Source: Arthrobacter ramosus | GTDB taxonomy: Bacteria > Actinomycetota > Actinomycetes > Actinomycetales > Micrococcaceae | Direction of reading: 5' to 3' | Assembly: GCF_039535095.1 (NCBI RefSeq) | Contig: NZ_BAAAWN010000001.1 | Span: forward strand, 2,542,001-2,606,000 | Length of the DNA: 64,000 nt | Position numbers and translations under genes: made by a program | The notes under the pieces: generated by a model | What the model saw: the letters and a program-made list of their open reading frames with translations, nothing else | What the model was told of the DNA's origin: nothing | Database searches by the model: none | Shown here: positions 35,588 to 44,908 of the stretch, piece after piece | Layout: every line of letters starts with the position of its first letter | Position numbering within the stretch: the stretch's first letter is position 1

Positions 35588-36880
35588 TCAGTTGCCGACT
35601 GATGCGCACAATCCGTCACGATCCTCCGGGTGCGCGATCGCGATCAGTGCCCGGGCACGTTCCTCCAGGCTCTGCCCACCTAACTCCGCAATCCCCCACT
35701 CGGTGACGACGAAGTCAACGTCGCTAGCCGAGGTAGTTACCGGGGTCACCCCTGCGAGCGACTTGACGATGCGGCCAAGTCCTCGCCCACTGCGGGACGG
35801 GAGCGCGATGACGGATGCCCCGCCTGCACTCTGGTGGGAAGCTCTCGTGAAATCATGCTGGCCCCCTCCCACTGCCACTTTGACGCCGCCCACCCATTCG
35901 GCATTGACCTGCCCCGAGAGGTCCACACTAAACCCCGAGTTCACGCCCCAGAGCTTATGTTGTTGCGCGAGCCGGAATGGGTCATGCGTCACGCTCACGG
36001 GGTGCAAACGTATCGTTTCCGGCCAGGCAGTGGCACCGGCACCCACGTCCAGGCCGGTGGCGACGTTCAGCCCGGGGTCAACCGTCTTCGAAACGGCAGT
36101 ATAGGAGCGCTCTACTAGGTATTCGCGCAAGGCCCTGGGAAGAATTCCGGAGTGTATGCCGATGCCCGGCCGGGTGGCGAGGGCGCCGATCAGCGCGTCG
36201 GCCACACCGCCCAAACCCACCTCGAGGGTGGCATCGCCGGGGATCAAGCCCGCCACAAGTTCGGCAATCCGATCACGCACCGGTTCCGCAGCGGCTACCG
36301 TGACGACAGGGCTGGCGGCGGCGCTGTCGTCGGAGACGGTGACAGCATCGGCCCACCACTCCGGCGGGGTCGGGAACAATCCGCCCACATACTCCCCCGC
36401 CGGTGCAACCTCGGCGGCGAGGCGAACCTCGGGCATAGCCGCGAGGGTAGGTGTGAAGCCCACGGCATTGCCGAGTTCATAGCCCCCGACGCCCCGTGCG
36501 ACGCGCACCGCATAAACATCGCAGGGAATGGCTCCGGAGCACAGTAGACGATCGGTCTCCCATAGCGACACAGGCAGGCTGTCGACGAGGCGGGCAAGCG
36601 CCCGGGGTGCCCCACCGGCGAGCATCGTGATACGTAGTCTTCCCGATCGCAGGTCATCCTCGGCGTTGTCGTCAAGAAAGGCAAAGCGGGCGGTCAAGTC
36701 CGATACGTAGAGACTGACGCGGATTTCCCGGCGCCGTGCTTCACTCAGCAAAGCCTCGATCAGGCGTGTCGGCTGTTGGGGGGACATCGCTGATACGAGG
36801 TTCAAGTGGTCCTTGCCGTCAAGGATCTCGGCTGCCGCCATCACATAGGCCCGGCTTTCACGTGCATGGTGTCGCTTCAT
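35588..36880 (-). CDS. acetyl-CoA hydrolase/transferase family (Cat1/4-hydroxybutyrate CoA-transferase-like)
   Basis: 430 residues. Family motifs: GLGGVADALIGAL, NSGFSVDLSGQVNAE, VGGGQHDFTRASHQSAGGAS and VVTEWGIAELGGQSLEERA. These class I enzymes move CoA between acids, or hydrolyse it, through a Glu-thioester. An ATG at 36880 with GGGAG nine bases upstream is chosen; a GTG at 36886 is in frame. It is divergent from the acyl-CoA dehydrogenase gene and could activate the acid that enzyme oxidises. Confidence 0.87.
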   Translation of the reverse strand: MKRHHARESRAYVMAAAEILDGKDHLNLVSAMSPQQPTRLIEALLSEARRREIRVSLYVSDLTARFAFLDDNAEDDLRSGRLRITMLAGGAPRALARLVDSLPVSLWETDRLLCSGAIPCDVYAVRVARGVGGYELGNAVGFTPTLAAMPEVRLAAEVAPAGEYVGGLFPTPPEWWADAVTVSDDSAAASPVVTVAAAEPVRDRIAELVAGLIPGDATLEVGLGGVADALIGALATRPGIGIHSGILPRALREYLVERSYTAVSKTVDPGLNVATGLDVGAGATAWPETIRLHPVSVTHDPFRLAQQHKLWGVNSGFSVDLSGQVNAEWVGGVKVAVGGGQHDFTRASHQSAGGASVIALPSRSGRGLGRIVKSLAGVTPVTTSASDVDFVVTEWGIAELGGQSLEERARALIAIAHPEDRDGLCASVGN

Positions 36881-36939
36881 TGCCACAATCTCCCGTCCGT
36901 GTACTTCCTATTGCACAATCCCATGATGTTCATCATAAT

Positions 36940-36952
36940 TATATGCATCAAT
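36940..36952. promoter_or_regulatory. AT-rich motif upstream of the acyl-CoA dehydrogenase
   Basis: TATATGCATCAAT in the divergent spacer between the CoA-transferase and acyl-CoA dehydrogenase genes resembles the motifs at 29040, 50106 and 53046. Confidence 0.35.
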
Positions 36953-36994
36953 AGTCGTGGGACATAGATGTCCCGAACCCGAGGAGCCAAAGGC

Positions 36995-38161
36995 ATGACC
37001 CAACTCACTGAAGAGCAGGAAGACCTCGTCGGACTCATCCGAACCTTTGTGGACAAGCAGGTCCTGCCGGTGGCATCAGACTTTGATCACAAAGATGAGT
37101 TCCCCGAAGAGCTCGTTGAGGCGATGAAGGAAATGGGGCTGTTCGGCATCACGATCCCGGAAGAGTACGGCGGCCTGGGACTGGACGTCTTCACCTATGC
37201 CTTGGTCATCAAGGAGCTCTCTCGCGGATGGATCTCGCTTTCGGGTGTCATCAATACCCATTTCATGGCTGCATGGATGATTCAGACCTTCGGTACCGAA
37301 GAGCAGAAGCGGCGCTATCTCCCGCGCATGGCCACCGGCGAACTGCGCAGCGCCTACTCGATGACCGAACCGCATGCAGGTTCCGATGTCCAGGCGATAA
37401 GCACCCGGGCACGCCGCAACGGGGACGACTACATCATCGATGGCCAGAAGATGTGGGCCACGAACGGATTGCGCGCCGGAATGGTGATGATCCTCGCGGT
37501 GACCGACCCCAAGGCCGAGCCGCGGCACCGCGGGATGACTGCTTTCATTATCGAGAAAGATCCGGGCGTACAGGAACAACCGGGCATCACGGTACCCGGG
37601 CAGCTCAAGAAACTCGGTTACAAAGGCGTCGAATCCACCGAGATCGTCTTCGACGGCTTCCACACTCCGGTCAGCAGCGTTCTCGGCGGCGAAGCCGCGG
37701 TAGGCAAGGGCTTCAAGCAGTTCATGGCGGCTGTCGAACTGGGCCGCGTCAACGTTGCCGCGCGGGCCGTGGGTCTGGCAACGTGCGCCCTCGAACAGTC
37801 CATCAAGTACGCCAACGAACGCGAAACGTTCGGCAAGCCGATCGCAAAGCATCAAGCCATCCAGCTGAAGATCGCCCAGATGGGCACGAAAATCAAGGCC
37901 GCCGAACTGCTGATGCTTGAGGCTGCAAGGCTCAAGACCACCGGTGCCCGATCCGACCTCGAAGCAGGCATGGCCAAGTTCTTCGCGACCGAGACCGCGG
38001 CCGAGGTCGCCCTTGAGGCGATGCGTATCCATGGCGGTTACGGCTACTCGCAAGAGTTCATGGTCGAGCGCCTTTACCGCGATGCACCTCTCCTGATCCT
38101 TGGCGAGGGAACCAATGAGATCCAGCAACTCGTCATCGCCCGCCGCCTTCTCGAAGGCTGA
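36995..38161 (+). CDS. acyl-CoA dehydrogenase
   Basis: 388 residues. FAD-binding YSMTEPHAGSD and WATNG, and the C-terminal LGEGTNEIQ in which Glu371 is the catalytic base position of short/branched-chain acyl-CoA dehydrogenases. The ATG at 36995 with GGAG upstream is preferred to an ATG at 36968. It should deliver electrons to EtfAB (26231-28016). It is followed 29 bp later by a ferredoxin-reductase-type gene. Confidence 0.92.
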   Translation: MTQLTEEQEDLVGLIRTFVDKQVLPVASDFDHKDEFPEELVEAMKEMGLFGITIPEEYGGLGLDVFTYALVIKELSRGWISLSGVINTHFMAAWMIQTFGTEEQKRRYLPRMATGELRSAYSMTEPHAGSDVQAISTRARRNGDDYIIDGQKMWATNGLRAGMVMILAVTDPKAEPRHRGMTAFIIEKDPGVQEQPGITVPGQLKKLGYKGVESTEIVFDGFHTPVSSVLGGEAAVGKGFKQFMAAVELGRVNVAARAVGLATCALEQSIKYANERETFGKPIAKHQAIQLKIAQMGTKIKAAELLMLEAARLKTTGARSDLEAGMAKFFATETAAEVALEAMRIHGGYGYSQEFMVERLYRDAPLLILGEGTNEIQQLVIARRLLEG

Positions 38162-38190
38162 GATTCACTTCACACCAAGGAAGTCGCACA

Positions 38191-39186
38191 ATGACCACCA
38201 CGCATGCCGAGACCCGCGACCGCGGTGCGGGAAGCACCGCCCACGAGATCCTTACACTCAGGGTCGTCGAGCGCCATAACCAGTCCGACGGCGTGATCGC
38301 GCTGACTCTTGAACGCCCCGATGGACAGCCGCTGCCCGAGTGGACCCCAGGGGCACACATTGACGTCCACGTGGGTCAAGATGCGGTCAGGCAGTACTCG
38401 CTGTGTTCTGACCCCGCCGACAATACCCATTGGCGGGTGGGCGTCCTGAACGTCGCCGACGGGCGGGGCGGCTCACGACTCCTTCACGAGACGGTGCATG
38501 AGGGCAGCACGATTCAGATCGGCATGCCCCGCAACAACTTCGGGCTCGCCCCGTCCCCGCGCTACCGGTTCGTCGCAGGTGGCATAGGCATCACCCCGAT
38601 TCTGCCCATGCTCCGGCAGGCGACACGGGACGGCGCAGACTGGACCCTCGTGTACGGTGGCCGGTCACGTTCCTCAATGGCCTTCCTCGACGAACTTGCC
38701 CCATACGGTGCCCGGGTGCAGTTCGTGCCGGAAGACACCGACGGACGCGTCGATTTTGCATCCTACTTCGCCGAGGTCCAGGCTGACACGCTCGTTTACG
38801 CGTGCGGGCCCGAACCACTGCTGCGCGTGGTCGAGGGCGCGACGGAACACTGGCCGGAAGGTTCCCTGCACCTGGAGCGCTTCGCCCCGAAGGTTGTCGA
38901 GCATTACGCGGATGCGGCCTTCGAGGTCACTTTCGAGCTCAGCGGCGTCACCTCCACCGTCCCCGCCGGCAAGTCCATATTGGAGATAGCAGAGATCAAC
39001 GGCATTTCCATCGACTCCTCCTGCCGTGAAGGAACCTGCGGGACTTGCGAGACCTATCTCCTCGAGGGCGACGTCGACCACCGGGACTCCATCCTCACCT
39101 CCGCCGAACGCGCCGACAGCGAGAGCATGTTCATCTGCGTCTCACGCGCCAAGAGGGACTGCCCGCGGCTCGTCCTCGAACTCTGA
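38191..39186 (+). CDS. PDR/VanB-type ferredoxin reductase with C-terminal [2Fe-2S] domain
   Basis: 331 residues. Flavin-binding RQYS (67-70), the nucleotide-binding GGIGITPILPML, and a C-terminal plant-type [2Fe-2S] domain with ligands in CREGTCGTC and a late Cys in FICVSR. This order (flavin, NAD, 2Fe-2S) is the phthalate-dioxygenase-reductase/VanB type. No Rieske oxygenase alpha subunit is encoded nearby. Partners could be the P450, the stand-alone Rieske protein at 60556, or an enzyme outside the window. AAGGAAG precedes the ATG. Confidence 0.9.
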   Translation: MTTTHAETRDRGAGSTAHEILTLRVVERHNQSDGVIALTLERPDGQPLPEWTPGAHIDVHVGQDAVRQYSLCSDPADNTHWRVGVLNVADGRGGSRLLHETVHEGSTIQIGMPRNNFGLAPSPRYRFVAGGIGITPILPMLRQATRDGADWTLVYGGRSRSSMAFLDELAPYGARVQFVPEDTDGRVDFASYFAEVQADTLVYACGPEPLLRVVEGATEHWPEGSLHLERFAPKVVEHYADAAFEVTFELSGVTSTVPAGKSILEIAEINGISIDSSCREGTCGTCETYLLEGDVDHRDSILTSAERADSESMFICVSRAKRDCPRLVLEL

Positions 39187-39301
39187 CTAGGCAGCCACGG
39201 GCGATTGCGAGGTGCGATAATCGAAACTGCACTACCCTCGACCGGGCGGCAACAACGGGGGCATCAGCAACACACTCGTCCTAACCGATTTCGAGCACCA
39301 C

Positions 39302-39347
39302 AGAGCGACTGCCGCGCTCCCCAGCCAAGGGGCGCGGCAGTCGCTCT
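39302..39347. terminator. strong bidirectional hairpin between convergent genes
   Basis: A 16-bp perfect stem, AGAGCGACTGCCGCGC with GCGCGGCAGTCGCTCT, and a 14-nt loop, between the reductase stop and the alcohol dehydrogenase stop. It probably ends both the 36995-39186 unit and the long 50-39 kb operon. Confidence 0.8.
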
Positions 39348-39361
39348 CTCTGTGGACCGTG

Positions 39362-40300
39362 TCAGTCGCGGACGGCCACCAGGCGGCCAACAACCTCGCC
39401 GCGCTCGAGCTTCTGCACACCTTCGCCGATCTCGTCGAACGAGATGGTGGTGATGTTGGCCTTGAGCTTGCCCTCGCTGATGAGCTTCAGCACCGCCGCG
39501 CAGTCCTCCTGGGTTCCGGCCTGGGACCCGACCAGGGTGAGTCGGGAGAGGGTCAGACGCTGCAGGTTAAGTGTGCCCTCCGGGCGGCCCAGCCCGACCT
39601 GGACGACCTTGCCGTCGGGGCGGACCGTCTCGATGGCGCCTGCGGTCGTCGTTCCGAAGCCGGCGTAGTCGATGATGACGTCAAGGTCCTTGTCCGCGAA
39701 TTCGCGGATGTCTTTGGCGACGGCACTCACGCCGAGTTCCCTGCCTAGGTCCCAGACCTTTTCGTTGACCTCCGCCGCGTAGACCTCGGCGCCGGCACCA
39801 ACACAGACCTGCGCAGCGAGGGATCCAAGGCCGCCCAGCCCGATGATGCCGACCTTGTCGCCGGCTTTCACGCCGCCGACCGTCATGGCGGCGTGGTACG
39901 CCGTCATTCCGGCGTCGGTCGCCGCGGCCGCCTGGTCGAAGGAAACCCCGTCCGGCACCGGGATGACGAACCTGGCCGGGGTGAGGACCTTCTCGGCGAA
40001 TCCGCCATCCAAGCTGGTTCCAGGTGTGGGGATATCGCAAGGGATGGCGACACGCTGACCCGTCGCAAACCCGGTGACGTCGAATCCGACCGCCGAGACC
40101 ACGCCGGCAATTTCGTGTCCGAGCGTGATCGGCCGCTTGGGCAGGAGCCCGGACAACGTTCCGTCGAGGAATCCGACGTCGCTGTGGCATATGCCCGCGG
40201 CCTTGACGTCCAGGACGAGCTCCCCCGGCCCGGGAACCGGGGCCGGAACATCATGCAGCTCCAGCGGGTGGTTCTCCGTAACGAACTGCCAAGCCTTCAT
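39362..40300 (-). CDS. zinc-dependent alcohol dehydrogenase (MDR family)
   Basis: 312 residues. Catalytic zinc region Cys38 in GICHSDV and GHEIAG (His62-Glu63), and the NAD-binding GLGGLGSLAAQV. The four-cysteine structural-zinc loop is absent (only IPCDIPTPGTSLDG), and the protein is about 30 residues shorter than typical ADHs, features shared by compact MDR members. Last gene of the P450 operon. It could oxidise the hydroxylated intermediate. Confidence 0.88.
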   Translation of the reverse strand: MKAWQFVTENHPLELHDVPAPVPGPGELVLDVKAAGICHSDVGFLDGTLSGLLPKRPITLGHEIAGVVSAVGFDVTGFATGQRVAIPCDIPTPGTSLDGGFAEKVLTPARFVIPVPDGVSFDQAAAATDAGMTAYHAAMTVGGVKAGDKVGIIGLGGLGSLAAQVCVGAGAEVYAAEVNEKVWDLGRELGVSAVAKDIREFADKDLDVIIDYAGFGTTTAGAIETVRPDGKVVQVGLGRPEGTLNLQRLTLSRLTLVGSQAGTQEDCAAVLKLISEGKLKANITTISFDEIGEGVQKLERGEVVGRLVAVRD

Positions 40301-40385
40301 GACCGTCTCCTTTGCAGTGAACGTCCGTGGCTCAGGTTATCCCCGCTTCCGGGCATCCTCAATGGGTCGCGCACGATCTCACCGC

Positions 40386-40847
40386 TCAGGAGACGAGCTC
40401 GTGGTAACTGGTGCTCACGAGTTCTACCGGAGTTCCCCACGGGTCTTCGCAGTACCGCACCCTGGTGCCCGACGCAGTGATGTGTATCTGGCTTCGGGTT
40501 CGGCCGCCCAGTGCAATGAGCTTCTCGATTGAAGCGTCAAGGTCCTCCACAGTGAAGGCGAGATGGTGGATTCCTGCTTTCCAGTATTCAAAGTGCTCGT
40601 CCCGATATTCGACGGCGGGTTCAACGAATTCGAAAAGCTCGATGCCGACGCCGGATCCGTCGCTTAGATGGGCGAGCCGCATGTGCTTCCACTTTTCGCC
40701 GAACACGTCCTTGCGACGATCAGCGGCCGCTGTTTGGATGCTGGCTTCGTGGGGCGCAACGAGCAGCCTCAGGTTGAACAGTTCGCTGTAGAACTCGACG
40801 CCGGCGTCGATGTCACCGACCGTGATTCCTATGTGATTGACCAGCAC
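40386..40847 (-). CDS. VOC/glyoxalase-superfamily protein
   Basis: 153 residues with two beta-alpha-beta-beta-beta halves. Likely metal ligands lie in VNHIGI (His), ELFEF (Glu), HHLAFTV (His) and DPWGTPVEL (Glu). GTG at 40847 with AAAGGAAC upstream is chosen; no ATG is suitably placed. A VOC protein also accompanies itaconate-degradation genes in Pseudomonas, and a methylmalonyl-CoA epimerase-like or lyase role is possible; the reaction is not known. Confidence 0.82.
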   Translation of the reverse strand: MLVNHIGITVGDIDAGVEFYSELFNLRLLVAPHEASIQTAAADRRKDVFGEKWKHMRLAHLSDGSGVGIELFEFVEPAVEYRDEHFEYWKAGIHHLAFTVEDLDASIEKLIALGGRTRSQIHITASGTRVRYCEDPWGTPVELVSTSYHELVS

Positions 40848-40860
40848 TGCGGTGTTCCTT

Positions 40861-42066
40861 TCAGTCGATTTGCCCGGCGTACAAAGAGGCACGCCGAGTC
40901 TCGGTCTTTATGCGTTGCAGCCCCGCACCAAAACACAGAGCTGCGGCTGGGACGACGAGGGCACTCAGAACCGTCCACATTCCGGTGATATTGCCCAGCG
41001 ACCTCACAACAAGTCCGGACCCGAACACGAGAATGGCGCACGCTGCATACGCAACGCAGGAGTACACGGATGTCCCCACCCCCTGCTGTCTGGGGGTCAA
41101 TCCCCCCATCACGATCCTCATCCCGGTCCGATAGCCGAGTCCCTGTCCGATGCCCGCGATCCCACACCCCGCAATCACCAGAGGGAGGGACGCCACGGTG
41201 AGTCCCAGCGCCGTCATAAGGCCTCCTGCAGCGATCGACAGCGCGGAGATGACCGTGGCCCACCTCATGGAGGCTCGGGCCAACGAGTACTGCCCGATGT
41301 TCGCGAGAACGAGCATGCTGATGGAGGCCGAGTTCGCCAAGACCAGCGATGTCGACTGAAAGGCGATCGTGGCCGAGAGTGGGACTAGTGCGACGACCAG
41401 GCCGCCAACGGTGAAGGCCATTGATCCGAGCAAGTAACCGATCCACAGTGGTGGGCCGGGCGCTTCCGCGGTCTCTGACACTCTGGCGGCATCCACGGGT
41501 AGGGATCGAGTCCGGGACGGCCTCAGGCCCACGCCCACCATCGCAACGGCCGCGGCGGCGAGGACGAGATGGACGCCGAAGCCGGTGACTAGCGGGGCGG
41601 GGGCGAACTCGGCTACCAGGACGGCACCGCCGGTGCCGCTCAGGGCTCCGACAATAGTGACGGTTGCGACCATGGTGCGTCCGCGCTCACCTACAAGGGC
41701 CAGGGTGAGGGTGGCCGCGGCGCCGGCACCGAAGCCGAGGCTGATTCCGCTCAAGGCGCGTCCTAGAAGCAGCCCGGGAAGACTTACCGTCAGATAGGCC
41801 ACGTCCGCGGCCATCGTGGCCAGCAGGCCAAGGAACAAGAGCAGTACCGGATGGGACTGCATCCGGTGAACGGTCATAACCAGGAGCACCGGAACGAGGG
41901 CGATCAGGAAGACGCTATATACCGCCGAAAGATCGGCGACCCCCAATCCGAGCTGCCGTCCATAGCTCGGAAGCAAAGGTGTGGCGAGCTGGGTACCGAT
42001 TCCGACCGTGAGGAACGCGAGCCCAACGATGCGGGCGAGGGATGATGTATCGCCGCGCGACTTCAC
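40861..42066 (-). CDS. major facilitator superfamily transporter
   Basis: 401 residues, about twelve hydrophobic helices; LGRALSGISLGFGAGAAATL and the central cytosolic loop (PSRTRSLPVDAAR) fit an MFS permease. The GTG start at 42066 lies 18 bp after the HtaA-domain gene stop. Member of the P450 operon, so either substrate uptake or export of a toxic intermediate. Confidence 0.85.
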   Translation of the reverse strand: MKSRGDTSSLARIVGLAFLTVGIGTQLATPLLPSYGRQLGLGVADLSAVYSVFLIALVPVLLVMTVHRMQSHPVLLLFLGLLATMAADVAYLTVSLPGLLLGRALSGISLGFGAGAAATLTLALVGERGRTMVATVTIVGALSGTGGAVLVAEFAPAPLVTGFGVHLVLAAAAVAMVGVGLRPSRTRSLPVDAARVSETAEAPGPPLWIGYLLGSMAFTVGGLVVALVPLSATIAFQSTSLVLANSASISMLVLANIGQYSLARASMRWATVISALSIAAGGLMTALGLTVASLPLVIAGCGIAGIGQGLGYRTGMRIVMGGLTPRQQGVGTSVYSCVAYAACAILVFGSGLVVRSLGNITGMWTVLSALVVPAAALCFGAGLQRIKTETRRASLYAGQID

Positions 42067-42084
42067 AGGGGTCGTGGTTTCTCA

Positions 42085-42627
42085 TTAGGGGCCATTGACG
42101 GGGTCCTTGGGCATCAGGACCAGAGGGTCAAAAGCGGTGCCTTCCGCATACACGTCCCCGAAGAGCCCCACGCCCGACAAGGCGAGCAGGGGAGTCAACG
42201 TGGACGAGCCAGCAGGGATGTTCCCGTGGGAATTCGCCGGTACCAACCGGGCGATCCGACGACGCCTGGACTCGTCCGTTATGTCGGCTGTATCGGCTAT
42301 CGTCAGCCACAATCCGTCTGAACTGGTCTCGATCGCCGCTTCAGCCAGGATGACGGTCATCATGCCGCCGTGGGCGCTGAAAGCCACCCCGCCCGAGAAC
42401 CGGACCGTACCCGGCGGGTACTCGCCGGCGGTTCGAGGAAACGTGAACGTCTCACCCGTGACACCGGCCGGGACGACGATCGCCGTCTTGCCACCGGAGT
42501 TCCTCACGTAACTCAGGAAACTGGCTTTGACGCCCCAGTGCATTGCACCGGCGGATGCGGGCAGGAGGGGGTGGGCGCGGACCATCCCGTCCTGCTTGCC
42601 GGTGCCCGCATCTGCAGTGTTGTCCAT
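42085..42627 (-). CDS. cytosolic single-domain HtaA-like heme-binding protein
   Basis: 180 residues. WGVKASFLSYV opens an HtaA domain; GTVRFSGGVAFSAHGGMMTV is its core and LFGDVYAEGTAFDPL its end. Corynebacterial HtaA domains bind heme with a Tyr axial ligand, a conserved His and a second Tyr; Tyr40, His86 and Tyr160 here fall in the same order with closely similar spacing (46 and 74 versus about 51 and 78 recalled for HtaA). Unlike HtaA/HtaB, it has no signal peptide, anchor or repeat. The ATG at 42627 follows the ferredoxin stop by one base, so the two are coupled. Between a ferredoxin and a transporter in a P450 operon, it may store or deliver heme to the P450 or act catalytically; either is inference. 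Confidence 0.75.
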   Translation of the reverse strand: MDNTADAGTGKQDGMVRAHPLLPASAGAMHWGVKASFLSYVRNSGGKTAIVVPAGVTGETFTFPRTAGEYPPGTVRFSGGVAFSAHGGMMTVILAEAAIETSSDGLWLTIADTADITDESRRRRIARLVPANSHGNIPAGSSTLTPLLALSGVGLFGDVYAEGTAFDPLVLMPKDPVNGP

Positions 42628-42628
42628 G

Positions 42629-42841
42629 TTAGCTCGCGGCAGAATGAAGGATGATTGCCGCAACAGGGCACACGTTGGCTGCCTTCTCGACAACCGCTTC
42701 GTCGCCGGGCGCAACCTGTGGGTGGAGCAGGATGACCGTACCGTCCATGGGGTCTTGGTCAAAGAAGTCCGGCGCTACTTCGACGCAGTTTCCTGCGCCC
42801 ATGCAGCGCTCGTGGAGCACCTCAATTGTCTTGTTTGCCAT
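42629..42841 (-). CDS. ferredoxin, [3Fe-4S]-type, P450 partner
   Basis: 70 residues. Cys-x5-Cys in RCMGAGNC with a Gly/Ala where the middle cysteine of [4Fe-4S] ferredoxins would be, then CPVAAI at the end: three ligands, the usual pattern of P450-associated [3Fe-4S] ferredoxins. AGAGGAC precedes the ATG at 42841. Encoded directly after the P450. Confidence 0.92.
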   Translation of the reverse strand: MANKTIEVLHERCMGAGNCVEVAPDFFDQDPMDGTVILLHPQVAPGDEAVVEKAANVCPVAAIILHSAAS

Positions 42842-42897
42842 GATTTGCGTCCTCTCTGAATGTGTTGGATGTCCGTATGACATCTATGTGGCTTCGG

Positions 42898-44106
42898 TTA
42901 CCAGTCCACGAGGACTGACTCGACGCCGTAAATGATGGAGTTGTGGAATTCTAGGTTTTCGACCTTTTCGACTAGTCGAAGGTTCGGGAACCGGTCGAAG
43001 ATCTTGGCGAATACGGCCTGCAACTCGACACGGGCCAGTGGCTGACCCAGGCACTGGTGCACACCGTAACCGAAGGCGAGATGCCCGCGTGCATCGCGGG
43101 TGATGTCGAACTTTTCAGGGTCCGGGAAGGCCTCCGGGTCATGATTGGCCGCCATAATGGGGGCGATCACACCCTCACCCGCACGGATATCGATGCCTCC
43201 GATGGATGTGTCCTCCGCAGCCTGACGGTACGCGACGTGGTGGGCGACGCTCAGGTAACGCAGCAGCTCTTCGACGGCGGCCGGCGCCAGATCGGGGTTC
43301 TCCCGCAACTTCTTGATCTGGTCCGGGTTCTCCAGGAAGAGCAGGGTGCCGAGCGCGATCATGTTGGCGGTCGTGTCGAACCCACCTACGAGAATGAGGT
43401 GCAACATGTGCTGCAGTTCCTCCGGGGTGAGCTCACCGGTGCGAACTCTGCCGCGTACCAGCCGGCTGATCAGGTCATCGGCGTCGCTGTCCCAACGCTC
43501 TTCAATGACCCGGGCGAAGTAGGCCAGCGTGTCGGCACCCGCCTGCTGAGACTCTTCCGGGGTGCTGTCCAGGCTCATCGCCTTCTGCACGCGGTCGAGG
43601 AAGAAGTCACTGTCTTCTGGCGGCAGATCAAGCAGTTTTGTGATCACACGGGACGGAACAGGCAGTGCCAAGGTCTGAACCAGGTCGACGGGACCGCCCG
43701 ATTTTTCCATGCCCTCAAATACTTCGTCGATCATGGCGTCCAGGTAGGGGCGATACCCCCGTACGCGCCGAATCATGAAGTCCGCGGTCAGCATCAGGCG
43801 GTGTACGTCATGTTGCGGCGGGTCCATGCGCGCAAAGACGCGCTGGCCCTTTCGAAATGAAGCAGCCGTTTCGCTCGATTGCGGAAACCCGGGGCGCAAG
43901 GTGTCCGAGGACAGTGCCCGGTCGTTGAGCAGCTGTTTGATGTCGGCGTATCGGGTTGCCAGCCACGCCGTTGAACCATCCCAAAGCTGCACTTTGCTGA
44001 TGGGCTCGATCTTGCGGACTTCGGCCATTTCGGCGGGCTGGCTCAGCGGCCAGTCCCTCTGGAACGGGAACTTCCGCAGCGTCGATGTCTCGTTGGTTGA
44101 TGCCAT
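42898..44106 (-). CDS. cytochrome P450 (bacterial class I, CYP105-like)
   Basis: 402 residues. I-helix GGFDTT (241-246), ExxR at Glu280-Arg283, heme-binding FGYGVHQCLG with Cys352. AAAGGAG precedes the ATG at 44106; a longer frame to 44331 would run through the SDR gene. Complete redox chain in the operon: ferredoxin reductase (44905) and ferredoxin (42629). The neighbouring 6-oxocamphor-hydrolase-like crotonase suggests an alicyclic ketone substrate. The exact CYP family needs a phylogeny. Confidence 0.95.
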   Translation of the reverse strand: MASTNETSTLRKFPFQRDWPLSQPAEMAEVRKIEPISKVQLWDGSTAWLATRYADIKQLLNDRALSSDTLRPGFPQSSETAASFRKGQRVFARMDPPQHDVHRLMLTADFMIRRVRGYRPYLDAMIDEVFEGMEKSGGPVDLVQTLALPVPSRVITKLLDLPPEDSDFFLDRVQKAMSLDSTPEESQQAGADTLAYFARVIEERWDSDADDLISRLVRGRVRTGELTPEELQHMLHLILVGGFDTTANMIALGTLLFLENPDQIKKLRENPDLAPAAVEELLRYLSVAHHVAYRQAAEDTSIGGIDIRAGEGVIAPIMAANHDPEAFPDPEKFDITRDARGHLAFGYGVHQCLGQPLARVELQAVFAKIFDRFPNLRLVEKVENLEFHNSIIYGVESVLVDW

Positions 44107-44128
44107 GACGGCTCCTTTCGTGAATGGG

Positions 44129-44908
44129 TCAGTAGCCCTTGCCTGCGGTCCAGCCGCCGTCGGCATTGATGATCGTTCCATTGATGAAGCGGGCCGCGGG
44201 CGTACAGAGGAAGACGACTGCGGCTGCCACGTCCTCCGGTTGTCCCCAGCTTCCGGTCGGTGTTCCCGCGATGATCGCCGCAGATTCGGGTCCGGTGCGC
44301 AGGTATTCGGCGTTAATCGGTGTTTCGACAATCCCCGGCGCGACGCCGTTGCAGCGGATGCCGCGTCCCCCCAATTCGACGGCGATCGACTTCGTGAGCA
44401 TCACGAGGCCCGCTTTGGATGCGTTGTAGGCCGAGCGGTTCTTGAAGGCGAGGTCGGCCGCCACGGAGGTGACGTTCACGATGGAGCCGCCGCGACCGCT
44501 GCTCAGCATGGCGCGCACCGCTCCCTGGGCTATGAGAAACGGGGCGGTCAGGTTGAGGTCGAGCGTGCGCTGCCAATCGTCGAGGGGGTAGTCCTCGAAG
44601 GAGTGCACTCCCCTGCGTCCGGCGTTGTTGACGACGATGTCAAGCGAGCCGAAGTCCGCTGCGACCCTGTCGGGCACCCCTGCGGCCTGCTTCAGGTCGC
44701 CCAGATCGACGGCGTAGGGGCGTACATCCTGGCTTTCCCCGCCAAGGCTCGCGACGGCGTCTGCCAACAGCTCGTCTTGGATGTCAATGAGTGCAACACG
44801 CGCCCCTTGTGCGCGCAGACCGGCCGCAATGCTCAAGCCGATGCCTTGGGCTGCGCCGGTGACCAGCGCGACGGTGCCTTCGAGGGCAGGATGAGGCGCC
44901 ATCGTCAT
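44129..44908 (-). CDS. SDR family oxidoreductase
   Basis: 259 residues. TGAAQGIG (17-24), NNAG, VTSVAA and YNASK are classical SDR motifs. ATGA overlap with the ferredoxin reductase stop; it precedes the P450 by 22 bp. Co-encoded with the P450, it is the best candidate for oxidising the P450's alcohol product to a ketone. Confidence 0.9.
   Translation of the reverse strand: MTMAPHPALEGTVALVTGAAQGIGLSIAAGLRAQGARVALIDIQDELLADAVASLGGESQDVRPYAVDLGDLKQAAGVPDRVAADFGSLDIVVNNAGRRGVHSFEDYPLDDWQRTLDLNLTAPFLIAQGAVRAMLSSGRGGSIVNVTSVAADLAFKNRSAYNASKAGLVMLTKSIAVELGGRGIRCNGVAPGIVETPINAEYLRTGPESAAIIAGTPTGSWGQPEDVAAAVVFLCTPAARFINGTIINADGGWTAGKGY

Noticed and set aside
37076..38128. 350-codon minus-strand frame opposite the acyl-CoA dehydrogenase
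   Set aside because: Shadow frame; the plus strand carries all FAD and active-site motifs.
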